A stretch of 64,000 nucleotides of DNA from G963663315 sp963663315 (GTDB taxonomy: Bacteria; Pseudomonadota; Gammaproteobacteria; Arenicellales; Poriferihabitantaceae). The translations under genes were made by a program, and so were the position numbers. The DNA lies in assembly GCA_963663315.1 (NCBI GenBank), contig OY760176.1, positions 62,001 to 126,000 on the forward strand, read 5' to 3'. Shown one piece after another: positions 1 to 9,508 of the stretch. The notes beneath the pieces are model-generated. The model saw only the letters and a list, made by a program, of their open reading frames with translations, was not told the DNA's origin and ran no database searches. Position 1 is the stretch's first letter, and every line of letters begins with the position of its first letter.

Positions 1-1
1 T

Positions 2-2059
2 TCGCGCGCACTGGATCGTGAAAGTCGCACGATGCAGAAGGCAGGCAAAGGGTTCTATACGATTGGCTCTTCCGGACACGAAGGTATGGCCGCAGTAGCT
101 GCGGCATTAAGGCCCGATGATGTAGCATTCCTGCACTACCGAGACGCTGCTTTCCAGATTGTGCGGAGTGCTCAAGTACCAGGAGAGTCTCCGACTTGGG
201 ACATCCTGTTGTCCTTTGCATCTTCTCGTGAGGATCCAATCAGTGGTGGACGGCACAAGGTTCTTGGCTCTAAATCCCTAAACATCCCGCCGCAAACATC
301 GACAATTGCTTCGCACCTGCCCAAGGCCGTCGGAGCAGCCTACAGTATCGGCGCGGCAAAACGGCATCGTCCGGAACACGCGACTTTGCCGGATGATGGA
401 ATTGTTTTCTGTTCCTTCGGAGATGCGTCAGCCAACCATTCCACCGCTCAAGGGGCGTTCAACGCGGCACAATGGACATCATATCAGTCGATTCCGCTTC
501 CATTGCTTTTTGCTTGTGAAGACAACGGGATCGGAATTTCAACAAAGACCCCTAAAGGTTGGATCGAAGCGATATTTTCGACGCGCCCGGGTCTTAAGTA
601 TTTCTGCTGCAACGGACTTGATCTCTTCGAGACATATCAAGTGACACAAGAGGCTGCAGAGTACGTTCGTGTCCGGCGAAAGCCCGCGTTTCTTCACGTT
701 TCGGTAGTGCGATTGTACGGTCATGCGGGTGCAGACGTACCAACGACCTATTTGCCCCGTGCCGAGGTTGAGACGCAAGAAGCTCAAGATCCCTTGCTGC
801 ACTCAGTACGGCTCTTGCAGCAAGCTAGTGCGCTGCAGCCCGACGCGGCGCTTGCCATATATGACGAAACATGCGCGCGCGTCAAGCGCGTTGCAGCTCA
901 GTCGGTCACCCGACCGCGCCTCGAAAGCGCGTCTGACGTGATGGCGAGCCTGATCCCGCCGTGTCGGGAATGCCGCCCATCAAACAATGCTTCGCAAGAG
1001 TTACGCGCAGATGTATTCGGCACCGACCTGAAGGCAATGAAAGAACCACAGATCATGTCGCGTTTGATCAATTGGGCTCTCACCGATCTCATGCTTGATC
1101 ACAACGAAATTATCATCATGGGCCAAGACGTGGGGCGCAAAGGGGGCGTTTACGGGGTAACCCGGAAACTCCAAATTTGTTTTGGCGTTGATCGGGTCAT
1201 CGACACGCTTTTAGACGAGCAATCCATCCTTGGCCTTGCTATCGGGATGGCGCAAAATGGCTTCATTTCCATACCCGAGATACAGTTCCTTGCCTATTTG
1301 CACAATGCTGAGGATCAAATTCGGGGTGAGGCCGCAACGCTCCCTTTCTTCTCCAATGGGCAGTTCAGCAGCCCGATGGTTTTGCGAATTGCCGGTCTCG
1401 GCTATCAGAAAGGTTTTGGTGGTCATTTTCACAACGATAATTCACTGGCAGTGTTGCGCGACATTCCCGGACTCATCATGGCATGTCCGTCACACGGGGC
1501 AGATGCAGTAAAAATGCTTCGCCAATGCGTGCGTCTGGCGCGCGAAGAACAAAGGCTGATCGTATTCATAGAACCGATCGCGCTTTATGCGACGCGTGAT
1601 CTTCATGACGACAAAGACAGCGGCTGGATGGATCGTTACCCCGAACCAACCGAAATGACTCCACTCGGTGAAGTTGGCGTGTACGGGAATGGGCGTGATC
1701 TGGCCATCGTCACCTTCGGCAACGGATATTTCCTGAGTCGACAGGCAGAGCCTTCACTGGCAAAGTCGGGAATCAAAACTCGCATCATCGACATGCGCTG
1801 GCTGTCTCCGATCCCAGAAGACGCACTATGGACAGCGATACGAGGTACAGAGAATATCCTGATAGTCGATGAAACTCGTCATAGCGGCGGTGTAGCCGAA
1901 GCCTTGATGGCACATTTTCATGAGACGACAGATGTGCCGCTCAGCCGTTTGACAGCGGCCAACAGCTTCATTGCAACGGGTCCAGCCTATGCCACAACAA
2001 TGCCATCAGTCAAAAGCATTGTGGCTGCGGCGCAGGAGCTAGTGGGCGTGGCGGTATGA
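2..2059 (+). CDS. Thiamine-diphosphate 2-oxoacid dehydrogenase E1, fused alpha-beta (5' partial)
   Basis: The gene is open at the left edge: the frame has no stop before the first ATG at 32, and the residues encoded at 2-31 (ending RALDRESRT) look like the normal upstream part of this family. Counting from the ATG at 32, the alpha half carries the thiamine-diphosphate/Mg motif GDAS at about 130-133 with EDN near 166-168. The beta half (transketolase pyrimidine-binding and C-terminal domains) starts near residue 335. Enzymes of this type decarboxylate branched-chain 2-oxoacids or pyruvate and pass the acyl group to a lipoyl E2, which is not in the window. The stop overlaps the next start (ATGA), so the transacylase gene is probably translationally coupled. 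The family is clear; the substrate is not visible. Confidence 0.85.
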   Translation, partial: SRALDRESRTMQKAGKGFYTIGSSGHEGMAAVAAALRPDDVAFLHYRDAAFQIVRSAQVPGESPTWDILLSFASSREDPISGGRHKVLGSKSLNIPPQTSTIASHLPKAVGAAYSIGAAKRHRPEHATLPDDGIVFCSFGDASANHSTAQGAFNAAQWTSYQSIPLPLLFACEDNGIGISTKTPKGWIEAIFSTRPGLKYFCCNGLDLFETYQVTQEAAEYVRVRRKPAFLHVSVVRLYGHAGADVPTTYLPRAEVETQEAQDPLLHSVRLLQQASALQPDAALAIYDETCARVKRVAAQSVTRPRLESASDVMASLIPPCRECRPSNNASQELRADVFGTDLKAMKEPQIMSRLINWALTDLMLDHNEIIIMGQDVGRKGGVYGVTRKLQICFGVDRVIDTLLDEQSILGLAIGMAQNGFISIPEIQFLAYLHNAEDQIRGEAATLPFFSNGQFSSPMVLRIAGLGYQKGFGGHFHNDNSLAVLRDIPGLIMACPSHGADAVKMLRQCVRLAREEQRLIVFIEPIALYATRDLHDDKDSGWMDRYPEPTEMTPLGEVGVYGNGRDLAIVTFGNGYFLSRQAEPSLAKSGIKTRIIDMRWLSPIPEDALWTAIRGTENILIVDETRHSGGVAEALMAHFHETTDVPLSRLTAANSFIATGPAYATTMPSVKSIVAAAQELVGVAV

Positions 2060-3096
2060 CAAAGGGCACGCGCAAGAGTGCGGTCGTGATCTGCCCGGGT
2101 CGCGGCACTTACAATAAAGGCGATCTAGGGATTCTTGGGCGCTATTTCACAGACAAGGCGTTATTGGCCGAACTTGATGAGCGGCGGCATCACGCAGGCC
2201 AGTCCACGCTGACCGAATTGGACAGCGCGCCGCTATTTTCCATCGCCCGGCACACCCGCGGCGACAATGCCTCTGCTCTAATCTACGCGGTGACATGGGC
2301 CGATTACTGTGCGATTCATGGTGCGGATATTGTCGCTATCACTGGAAACTCCATGGGATGGTATTCGGCGCTTGCCTGCGGAGGTGCCCTGACACCGGAA
2401 GCGGGCTTCGATGTTGCCAACACAATGGGCACGCTTATGCAACAAAACCTGATCGGCGGGCAACTAATCTACCCGTTTATGAATGACGACTGGACGGTCG
2501 AAACCGAACGCAAATTCGAACTCATGGCCTTGGTTGACGAGATTGACGTACGCCCTGATCACTCGCTCTCCTTATCAATCAATCTCGGGGGCATGTTGGT
2601 GCTTGCGGGCAATGATGCCGGTCTGATGGCTTTCGAAGCCTCGGTGCCAAGTGCTCAGGGGCGATTCCCCATGCGGCTTGCTAACCATGCTGCATTCCAC
2701 AGTCCGCTCCAAAGCCCTGTATCTGCACTCGGGAGGGAACGACTCCCCAAGGAAATGTTTCGACAGCCAGATGTGGCGCTTGTGGATGGCCGAGGACAAG
2801 TCTGGTGGCCTGGCGCCACGGATACCGAGGACTTGTGGGGTTACACGCTCACCCATCAGGTGGTCGAGACCTATGATTTCACAAAGGCGGTTATCACAGC
2901 CGCCCGGGAATTTGCGCCCGATCTTTTCATAGTCACAGGTCCCGGAACCAACCTCGGGGGCGCGGTTGCGCAATCATTGATCCTGGCCGAATGGCTGGGG
3001 ATGACGTCAAAACTGGATTTCAAGCAGCAGCAAGATGAGGCCCCGGTCGTCCTGTCCATGGGATTGGAATATCAACGCGCTTCGATCACAAAGTAA
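2056..3096 (+). CDS. Malonyl-CoA:ACP transacylase-like (FabD family) protein
   Basis: The 346-residue protein has the FabD fold signatures: a nucleophile motif GNSMGW (Ser99, the usual form being GHSLGE) and the catalytic His in AAFHSPL (His215). FabD enzymes move malonyl or other acyl groups from CoA to acyl carrier protein. The nucleophile-elbow residues depart from housekeeping FabD, and the gene overlaps by 4 nt a 2-oxoacid dehydrogenase E1 gene. I therefore infer a role in loading a dedicated carrier protein or starter unit rather than bulk fatty-acid synthesis. No ketosynthase or ACP gene is visible in the window. The gene ends tail to tail with the FAD oxidase gene, 34 nt away. Confidence 0.75.
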   Translation: MTKGTRKSAVVICPGRGTYNKGDLGILGRYFTDKALLAELDERRHHAGQSTLTELDSAPLFSIARHTRGDNASALIYAVTWADYCAIHGADIVAITGNSMGWYSALACGGALTPEAGFDVANTMGTLMQQNLIGGQLIYPFMNDDWTVETERKFELMALVDEIDVRPDHSLSLSINLGGMLVLAGNDAGLMAFEASVPSAQGRFPMRLANHAAFHSPLQSPVSALGRERLPKEMFRQPDVALVDGRGQVWWPGATDTEDLWGYTLTHQVVETYDFTKAVITAAREFAPDLFIVTGPGTNLGGAVAQSLILAEWLGMTSKLDFKQQQDEAPVVLSMGLEYQRASITK

Positions 3097-3130
3097 GGGT
3101 GAAGTGTTCCACAACGATACCTTGACATCC

Positions 3131-4387
3131 TCAAGGACTCGCAGACTGGAATATTCCGTTTCTTGAGGGAGAGAAGTCGGTAAGGTCGCCTGTATACGGC
3201 GTATCACCATCTACCGCCAAATCGACAAGTATTCGGCCGAATATTGGGGTGAACTTGAACCCTCTCCCGGATGCCATGACGAACATTGACGCATTGTCAA
3301 AAAAACTGGTGGCGCCAGGAGCAGTAGGGATCCGACCAATTACCATGTCAAAATCCGGCGCCATGGAATAAAAGCAGGCTTCCTCCATATGCGGATTGTT
3401 GATGTCATAAGTACTTGGTTGGAACAACTCTTCAAGGCGAGCCTGGATACTTTCAATGATCTTCGGATCTGGTTCAGTGTCTATATCCTTAACATTGGTG
3501 TAGGTCGTGTTTGTAAAATCGGCCGCAATCTTGCATTTGTTCTGCGTTTCGCTGGTGAAGCCCATATCGGGAAAACCATAATAAAGCGCTTGATCTGACT
3601 TCGCAAATTCATACCACAACGGAATTTCCGAACTTGTTTGCTTGTCAAAAAACGCGAGTGAGCATTTCCAGATTTTCCATACTGAAGCGCCTTGAGCGTT
3701 GACCTGGAGGCCAAAAAAGGGCAGGACAGTATTGAGCCAAATGCCCGGAGCCAAAATTATGTGAGAACCGGTGTACTCTGTGCCATCCTCGGTCTTAACG
3801 GTATAACCGCTCTGACCACTCGATATCGGCGTAATGTCGACCACCTTGCCGGCCGTTTCGCCGGTAATTATTGTCACATCATTTTCCGTTGCAAGTGACT
3901 GAAAAGCCTTGAACGAGTTGCTTACGTTGATTGTTGCACTTTTTTGAACCAAGCCGACATAATTGGTCGGCATGCCCTTCGCATTGAACATCGAAAACGC
4001 ATCCTCAATCGCCGATGGGTTTTCCAAATAGGTAAATGGCACACCCAACTGCCGCATTGATTTTTCGATATCCGCTATGCTGCCTTCTACAGTTTGCTTG
4101 TCTGGGTCACCAAAAAACAAGAGAGGAGAAGGAGCGAGAAGTTCGTAGCCGACGTAGTTCTCGATCTCTTTCCACATGGCGTAAGATGACTCTACAAGCC
4201 TCACACGGGATTGCGTTGCGTAAAGAATACGAAAAATTCTCTCCAATCCTTTCGAGCTTGCAACGTCATTGTGGATGGTCATTTGCTCAAAAAGTGCCGT
4301 AGAGAGCCCGCGACTTGCAGCGTAATAGGCAGCGGACAAGCCTATGGTGCCTCCTCCAACAACGAGGACATCGTAATGTTTCGACAT
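3131..4387 (-). CDS. FAD-dependent oxidoreductase, monomeric sarcosine oxidase-like (DAO family)
   Basis: The start is ATG 4387, with AGGAG seven bases upstream; an upstream in-frame start at 4405 has no such site. The 418-residue protein begins with a dinucleotide fold carrying GGGTIG at residues 11-16. The sequence around C338 (EEACFYSMAPDFD) sits where monomeric sarcosine and N-methyltryptophan oxidases attach FAD covalently to Cys. Such enzymes oxidise N-methyl or primary amino acids with release of hydrogen peroxide. The second FAD oxidase gene lies 31 nt upstream on the same strand, so the two probably form an operon. The substrate cannot be read from the sequence. Confidence 0.75.
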   Translation of the reverse strand: MSKHYDVLVVGGGTIGLSAAYYAASRGLSTALFEQMTIHNDVASSKGLERIFRILYATQSRVRLVESSYAMWKEIENYVGYELLAPSPLLFFGDPDKQTVEGSIADIEKSMRQLGVPFTYLENPSAIEDAFSMFNAKGMPTNYVGLVQKSATINVSNSFKAFQSLATENDVTIITGETAGKVVDITPISSGQSGYTVKTEDGTEYTGSHIILAPGIWLNTVLPFFGLQVNAQGASVWKIWKCSLAFFDKQTSSEIPLWYEFAKSDQALYYGFPDMGFTSETQNKCKIAADFTNTTYTNVKDIDTEPDPKIIESIQARLEELFQPSTYDINNPHMEEACFYSMAPDFDMVIGRIPTAPGATSFFDNASMFVMASGRGFKFTPIFGRILVDLAVDGDTPYTGDLTDFSPSRNGIFQSASP

Positions 4388-4418
4388 AGATTTTCTCCTG
4401 TGCAATTGAATTAAATTT

Positions 4419-6053
4419 TTATTTACATTTGCAGATCAGAGGATAGCTTTTCGTATCGACAATCGGCTTGAGGCTAAAATAATCAACCAGAACGGATTCG
4501 GATGTACAGAATGCACCCTCAACCCACGCCTGATCGTTGGAATAGGCTGATCCGACCAAATACACCGGTGCGTCAGGAGAGATTGAAGACATAGGTTGGC
4601 GGATGTCTGTCATCACTTTGCACAAGCTGTTGTGCGCCGCCCAAGCATGGTAGCCAGCGCCAAAAGGATTCAGCGACCAATCCATGAAGAAGGCTTCCTT
4701 GATTCCGCCAAGGATGTTTTGTTGAGCGGTTGCAGTGTTGGCTGATGAAAAATGGACTTCGGCCAATTGTCTGGCAACCATCGCTTTCATACTATCTGTC
4801 AGCGCCTGTCCATTTCCAAGCGGTTGGTAATCCAACGACAACGGCACTGTTCTGCGTTCCGCGAGGTCTAATTCCAGTTCTCGCCAAAATTGCGTAAATC
4901 GCATATCGTCGTATGACGCAAGCATTGAGTGAGCATCGGGGGCCTGTTCCTCTGGTGAAAAATAGTAAATCTGACGAAGTGGTAAATCGGTTATCGTCGG
5001 CCCCCAAGCGTCTCCAGATAGATCGGGTGGAAAATCAGCACTGTTCCACCAGTCGGTATCAAATGAGATTGCTATTTTGTAGGACGGCTGCTCAATAACC
5101 GCTTCCAGCAACAGGCGAACCTTGGCATTACCCAAATCCGCCGCAAGCGAGTTCGACGCAGAGGAAGCCCGAACCAATTCAACGGACTTTCTCGGCATTG
5201 CCAGAAACAAAGCATCACCAGAAATTGTGTATGTTTGGTCGCTTTGATCACGAAAAGTGCAATCGATTGGATCAGAAGAACCGGCATCAAATGAAATCAG
5301 TCGCCGACCCTTCATAATGACACCGCCCAGTTCTTCTACTTTGTCGGCAAGTTTTTGGATAAAGGTTGTATATCCACCCTTGAAGCGCAGATACTTAACA
5401 TCTCCTGCAAATTCGCCGTTATATGAAATTGCATCTGCAGCATTCCAGTTAATGACATTTGAAGTATAACCACCCGCATCAGCACAATATTTGAAAGCTT
5501 CGCTTCCAAAAAAATCAATCATCAAATCCCAATATCCAATATTGCCAAGGTTTGCTCCTTTCGGATACACAAATGAATCAAGGTCGCCTGGAATTGTGCC
5601 GTTTTCAAAAAAATCGCACCATTGCTGGCGAGTTCGCGAATCTGCTCCAGCTATCGCTTTTGACAAGGTTGCGAATACTTCATCAACAATCATATGGTTA
5701 TAGTTATCGTCATTATAGGGTACCGGGTTATCTGTGCTGATCGCCGATTCGTAAAAATGTTTCCCACGCAAGTAATACAGTCTGTTTTTAGTTTCCACAA
5801 AATCCGTTGTATTAGTTACACCAAGTTCCGAAATAACCTTACCGATGATCTGATGTTTATTTGAAAATCTCATCCCTCCTACATCGACATAACCATTATT
5901 CGAGAAAGTTTTTGTGAAAATTCTGCCACCGAGTCGTTCCGATGACATCTCGAAGACATTAACTTTGTCAAATGGCTTCGAAGGGTCGCTGAGTAGTCGC
6001 CACGCAGTATACAAACCGCCAGGGCCACCGCCTGCAATGATAGCTGTAGTCAT
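4419..6053 (-). CDS. Flavin-containing amine oxidase family protein
   Basis: The 544-residue protein starts with an FAD dinucleotide fold (GGGPGG at residues 8-13) followed by an SERLGGRI segment, both typical of the monoamine oxidase / L-amino-acid oxidase / tryptophan 2-monooxygenase superfamily. A C-terminal stretch (AWVEGAFCTSES) fits the FAD-contacting end of the fold. The start at 6053 places the fold at the N-terminus; an upstream in-frame start at 6101 adds 16 unrelated residues. It is followed by the sarcosine-oxidase-like gene. Together the pair suggests oxidation of an amine or amino acid, perhaps in a small biosynthetic locus, which is inference. There is no signal peptide, so it should be cytoplasmic. 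Confidence 0.75.
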   Translation of the reverse strand: MTTAIIAGGGPGGLYTAWRLLSDPSKPFDKVNVFEMSSERLGGRIFTKTFSNNGYVDVGGMRFSNKHQIIGKVISELGVTNTTDFVETKNRLYYLRGKHFYESAISTDNPVPYNDDNYNHMIVDEVFATLSKAIAGADSRTRQQWCDFFENGTIPGDLDSFVYPKGANLGNIGYWDLMIDFFGSEAFKYCADAGGYTSNVINWNAADAISYNGEFAGDVKYLRFKGGYTTFIQKLADKVEELGGVIMKGRRLISFDAGSSDPIDCTFRDQSDQTYTISGDALFLAMPRKSVELVRASSASNSLAADLGNAKVRLLLEAVIEQPSYKIAISFDTDWWNSADFPPDLSGDAWGPTITDLPLRQIYYFSPEEQAPDAHSMLASYDDMRFTQFWRELELDLAERRTVPLSLDYQPLGNGQALTDSMKAMVARQLAEVHFSSANTATAQQNILGGIKEAFFMDWSLNPFGAGYHAWAAHNSLCKVMTDIRQPMSSISPDAPVYLVGSAYSNDQAWVEGAFCTSESVLVDYFSLKPIVDTKSYPLICKCK

Positions 6054-6370
6054 TTTGAAATATCTCGAATGTGTTTGGATTAGTCCTGATTCTGACGACA
6101 ATAGAGAAGTATACTTCTTATGTCAATATTTTTGTTTGACCGTGTCAGACATATATGGTTTGTAGCAGCCTCTGTATCAGCGCAAACTTTCGAAGCTGGG
6201 GTGGTTCAACGAATAAAAAACTAGCCTCAGCAGTGACCGGCGGGATTTCGGTATGATTTTCGGGTCGGGAAAGGTCATACGGAATCCCAGATCCGGGTTC
6301 AACCGGAGACTGGAAGAAAATCCGGAGCCCACCTGCTTGAGACCCCGCTGTCCGGGGACCAACAGGTAAA
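6054..6370. other. Gene-poor interval with a GC hairpin
   Basis: This stretch upstream of the amine oxidase gene is AT-rich at its left end (about 6060-6150), which is a reasonable promoter location for the minus-strand oxidase pair. Around 6341-6360 it holds a short GC-rich inverted repeat (ACCCCG, loop, CGGGGA). I found no convincing coding sequence: the only open frame, 61 codons on the minus strand, resembles nothing I recognise. It may be decayed DNA that belonged to the broken WYL gene to its right. Confidence 0.35.
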
Positions 6371-6571
6371 GAATTAGAAGAAGAACACGAAATAACCGCT
6401 ACGGTGATCGATACCGAACAACTGGAATGGTGGCTGCGAGGCTTCGGCGATGAGGTGAGTGATGTTCAAAAGGAACCGTTGGCACAAAAGACACAAAAGG
6501 GAAGGCCTGAAAAAGTAAACGAGTTTGTCCGCTTCAAAACCTGGATTTTTGAATGGCCCGAATGGAAATAG
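6371..6571 (+). pseudogene. WYL-domain regulator, 3' remnant
   Basis: A 66-codon open frame ending in TAG at 6569-6571 encodes a segment reading DTEQLEWWLRGFGDEV. This is the typical C-terminal end of WYL-domain transcriptional regulators, which bind ligands or nucleic acids and often control DNA-repair or defence genes. There is no start codon near the left end, and the N-terminal helix-turn-helix and most of the WYL domain are missing. The gene is therefore a truncated relic. The remnant is too short to identify the parent protein more closely. Confidence 0.6.
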
Positions 6572-6606
6572 GGAGTAAAAACGCTCGGAGTGCGCCTCAC
6601 CCTGAA

Positions 6607-7824
6607 CTACATCTGTGCAAGATCTTTAACGCCCTCGATAGCCTGTCCCAGATCTTCTTCATCTGTGAAGTAACCGGGAGAAAATCGAACTGTCCCATTC
6701 TGGGGAACCGTGTTGGCATCCTGGTGAACCAATGGCGCACAATGCAGACCGGCTCTTACACACACAGCGTAATCAGCGTCCAGCATCGTACCGATTTGAT
6801 CTGCGGGAAGGTCTCCGATATTGATCGATAGTGTTGCAACCCTGGGGCGGTCTCCTTCAGGACCGTAAACCTTGACATTCTCAATATTCCTGAATGCGGT
6901 CTCCAACTCTTTCACATGGGCTACCTCTTTCTCCTCTATATATTGCAGCGCGGCCCGGCAGACTTCAGTATGGCTGACGTTCACGCTATCGCCATTCAGT
7001 TGTTGTCTGCCAAGTTCTGCAAACCATTTTTGTGCGGCATTCAAACCCGCAATGCCGGGCAGCGCCACTGTGCCTGTCTCAAGATGATGGGGATAGCTGT
7101 CAGGTTGAAATGGCGTGATTGAATCAACACCGGTTCCGCCAACCCGGGCTGCACGAATCTGAACGCCATCATTGACCAGTATTCCACCGATGCCCATGGG
7201 GCCAAACAGACCCTTGTGGCCAGTAAAGGTCAGGACATCAATGCACGAGTCCTGCATGTCTATAGCCAGTACTCCCGCAGTCTGGCAGGTATCGACAACA
7301 AACGTCACCCCCGCTTCGCGTGCAATCAGTCCAATTGACTTCAAATCCTGAACAGAACCCAGCACGTTCGAAGCATGATTGACCACGATCACTTTTGTTT
7401 CGGGACGAATCGCCTTTTTTATTTCTACAGCATCGACATAACCCTGTTCATCATGTTCTACACGAGTGACAGCGACACCATGATCCCGTTCCAGGTGGTT
7501 CAATGGTCGAATAACTGAATTATGTTCTACACGGGTACTGATTACATGATCACCGGATTCAAGCATGCCAAACAGCACGATGTTGAGTGAGTCTGAGGCA
7601 TTCTGGGTAAAAACCACACGATTGCTGTCACTGCCGAAATTGAAAAACTGTCCCAGCAACCGACGTGTTTGAGAAACCATCCTCTCGGCTTCCACTGCAA
7701 GTTCGTGACCGGCGCGACCGGGGTTTACACCGTAGCTGCGGTAGAATTGATCCATATACTCATATACACATTCAGGTTTCGGCCAGGTAGTGGCGGCATT
7801 GTCCAGATAATAGTGTTCTTTCAT
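6607..7824 (-). CDS. Cysteine desulfurase-family PLP enzyme (aminotransferase class V)
   Basis: The start is ATG 7824, preceded by GAGGAT six bases upstream; an upstream in-frame reading to 7938 adds an unrelated hydrophobic leader. The 405-residue protein has an LDNAATTWPKP N-terminus, the PLP-binding Lys204 in TGHKGLFGPMG and a candidate persulfide Cys362 in RAGLHCAPL. These are marks of group II (SufS/CsdA-like) cysteine desulfurases. The enzyme would remove sulfur from cysteine (or selenium from selenocysteine) for Fe-S clusters or thio-cofactors. No suf or isc genes are adjacent, so this is probably a stand-alone paralogue. Its physiological acceptor is unknown. Confidence 0.8.
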   Translation of the reverse strand: MKEHYYLDNAATTWPKPECVYEYMDQFYRSYGVNPGRAGHELAVEAERMVSQTRRLLGQFFNFGSDSNRVVFTQNASDSLNIVLFGMLESGDHVISTRVEHNSVIRPLNHLERDHGVAVTRVEHDEQGYVDAVEIKKAIRPETKVIVVNHASNVLGSVQDLKSIGLIAREAGVTFVVDTCQTAGVLAIDMQDSCIDVLTFTGHKGLFGPMGIGGILVNDGVQIRAARVGGTGVDSITPFQPDSYPHHLETGTVALPGIAGLNAAQKWFAELGRQQLNGDSVNVSHTEVCRAALQYIEEKEVAHVKELETAFRNIENVKVYGPEGDRPRVATLSINIGDLPADQIGTMLDADYAVCVRAGLHCAPLVHQDANTVPQNGTVRFSPGYFTDEEDLGQAIEGVKDLAQM

Positions 7825-8005
7825 GAGGATCCTCGCAAATAGAATTAATGACGTGTCGTAATCTGAATTGCAGACTGGTGATCTTGCGAGAAAAATTATA
7901 TACCAGATTATTTGGAAAAATAGTCCAAATAAATTCAATCATCCGATCCATATTGGGACATAGTTCCAATATTACAGATATATATAGATGTGAAAGGAAA
8001 CAGCT

Positions 8006-8968
8006 TTAGCCGGGGTCACGCCTCAATGCCTGACACATGCAATGAACTCCCCCGCCTCCCGGGGTAATCATCGACACATCAGGGTCATACACTTCAAGGC
8101 CATGGGCGCGGGCCTTTTCTTTCAGTACGCTGCTTTTTTCGGGCAACAGGATTCGGTCATTGCCCAAAGCCACTACGTTGCATCCGAGATCCAGCGTATC
8201 CTGAAATGGTACGGAGATAATTTCAATGTTTTTCGATTTCAACCAGTTCACCACATCAGGGTCGGTCGATTCCAGGCAGACTGCCGCCAGTTTGGGCGCC
8301 AGCATCACGACCATCAGGTCGATATGTACGTAAAAAGGATCGATATCGGTAAGCATGACTTCCCATCCTTCCGCAGTAAACCATTGCTGCAATTGCAGCG
8401 CAGCTTCCTGCTGGCTTCGGCCTTCGTAGCCTTCCCACCCAATCAGCACGGCGCCGGGCTCAATCACGTTGAAGTCTCCGCCTTCGAATGTTCCCGCAGT
8501 CACATAATCATAGACAGGGATACCGAGCCGCGCATAGGTTTCTATGGCACGGAAATTTTCACCTCGACGCCACCAGTTCGCCATGTTGGTGATGATCGCG
8601 CCATAGGGGGTCATCACTGAAGAATCCCTTGCGAAAATCTGATAAGGCAGTACCGGGTCCGGTTCATGCAGATGCACCGTCACCCCGGCAGACCGATAGG
8701 CCGCAATCATTTCCCGGTGTTGCCTGTTGGCGGTTTCCGGGTCGAACTGATAATTACGACGAATACTTTTTTTCGAAACAGAACTGGTTTCCCGCCATTT
8801 GTAGAAGTCGGCTGGCCCAAGTAATACGTCCCGCAGTACGCCGTAGTCACAATCAGCGCCCCAGCTTTGCAGGGTAGGGGTGCCACCGCCCTGTTTTCGG
8901 CAACGTAATGAAAATTCTGGATTCATCCACACAGGTCCAAATCTTGACGGAAATGGCAGATTAGCCAA
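8006..8968 (-). CDS. Arginine deiminase / dimethylarginine dimethylaminohydrolase-family protein
   Basis: The 320-residue guanidino-group-modifying enzyme has the expected active-site set: FARDS (112-116), FEGGD (161-165), a catalytic HID (215-217) and the nucleophile Cys in GGGGVHCMCQ (C310 by position). The family includes arginine deiminases, DDAH and amidinotransferases, which all attack a guanidinium carbon with Cys. The 8968 start is TTG; an ATG at 8926 would shorten the protein by 14 residues. Neither has a good ribosome site, so the start is uncertain. The neighbours do not reveal the substrate. Transcription is divergent from the cold-shock gene. Confidence 0.75.
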   Translation of the reverse strand: MANLPFPSRFGPVWMNPEFSLRCRKQGGGTPTLQSWGADCDYGVLRDVLLGPADFYKWRETSSVSKKSIRRNYQFDPETANRQHREMIAAYRSAGVTVHLHEPDPVLPYQIFARDSSVMTPYGAIITNMANWWRRGENFRAIETYARLGIPVYDYVTAGTFEGGDFNVIEPGAVLIGWEGYEGRSQQEAALQLQQWFTAEGWEVMLTDIDPFYVHIDLMVVMLAPKLAAVCLESTDPDVVNWLKSKNIEIISVPFQDTLDLGCNVVALGNDRILLPEKSSVLKEKARAHGLEVYDPDVSMITPGGGGVHCMCQALRRDPG

Positions 8969-8989
8969 TTTAAATGGTAAAGTAAAATC

Positions 8990-9195
8990 AAATATCAGGC
9001 TTAAGTCCCGAAATGTTGCGGATTGGACGATGTTTGTCTGAATTTCTTGTGAAATATTCTGCTTAAGGTGTTATGGTTCGCCGGTTGTTATCTTGACGGT
9101 ACAGATCATCGTCACGTTTTTCCTTTCCTACTTCGAAACGGTGAATTTGAATGCGGAAATTTTATGATTATTCACCATTAATTTAGAGAATTTAA
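8990..9195 (+). promoter_or_regulatory. Long 5' leader of the cold-shock gene
   Basis: About 200 nt of AT-rich DNA separate the divergent deiminase gene from the cold-shock ORF, and no ORF is present. Cold-shock genes commonly carry a long structured leader whose folding controls translation with temperature, so this interval is the likely site. No standard riboswitch was recognised, and I did not compute a fold. Confidence 0.35.
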
Positions 9196-9405
9196 ATGAG
9201 TAAAGGTAAGGTCAAGTGGTTCAGTGCAGCCAAGGGTTTCGGATTTATCACGCCACAGGAGGGAGGAAAAGATCTTTTTGTCCACTTTTCTGAAATTCAA
9301 AGTGGTGGAGGGTATGCAACTCTCAATGAGGGTCAGGAAGTTGAGTTCGATGTGGGTCAGGGTCAGAAAGGACCCTGCGCCAATAATGTTGTGCCTGTCC
9401 AGTAA
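9196..9405 (+). CDS. Cold-shock domain protein (CspA family)
   Basis: The 69-residue protein is a single cold-shock domain. It starts MSKGKVKWFSAAKGFGFI, with RNP1 (KGFGFI) and RNP2 (DLFVHF) nucleic-acid-binding motifs. The length is normal for CspA-type proteins. They bind single-stranded RNA or DNA and act as RNA chaperones in the cytoplasm. The long AT-rich leader in front fits post-transcriptional control. The gene is monocistronic and is followed by a hairpin. Confidence 0.95.
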   Translation: MSKGKVKWFSAAKGFGFITPQEGGKDLFVHFSEIQSGGGYATLNEGQEVEFDVGQGQKGPCANNVVPVQ

Positions 9406-9425
9406 CTTTTAGGGACAGAGCAAAT

Positions 9426-9459
9426 GCAGACAGGCTTGTCTGAAACCAGGCTTGTCTGC
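9426..9459 (+). terminator. Hairpin after the cold-shock gene
   Basis: An inverted repeat 20 nt after the stop pairs GCAGACAGGC with GCTTGTCTGC (one G-U pair). It also contains a nested CAGACA...TGTCTG. A short T run (GTTTTA) follows a few bases later rather than immediately, so termination is plausible but not certain. Confidence 0.4.
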
Positions 9460-9508
9460 AGCCCGTTTTAAGGGTTCCCCTGCCGGATTACCAGCGGTGT
9501 GTCCGGCG

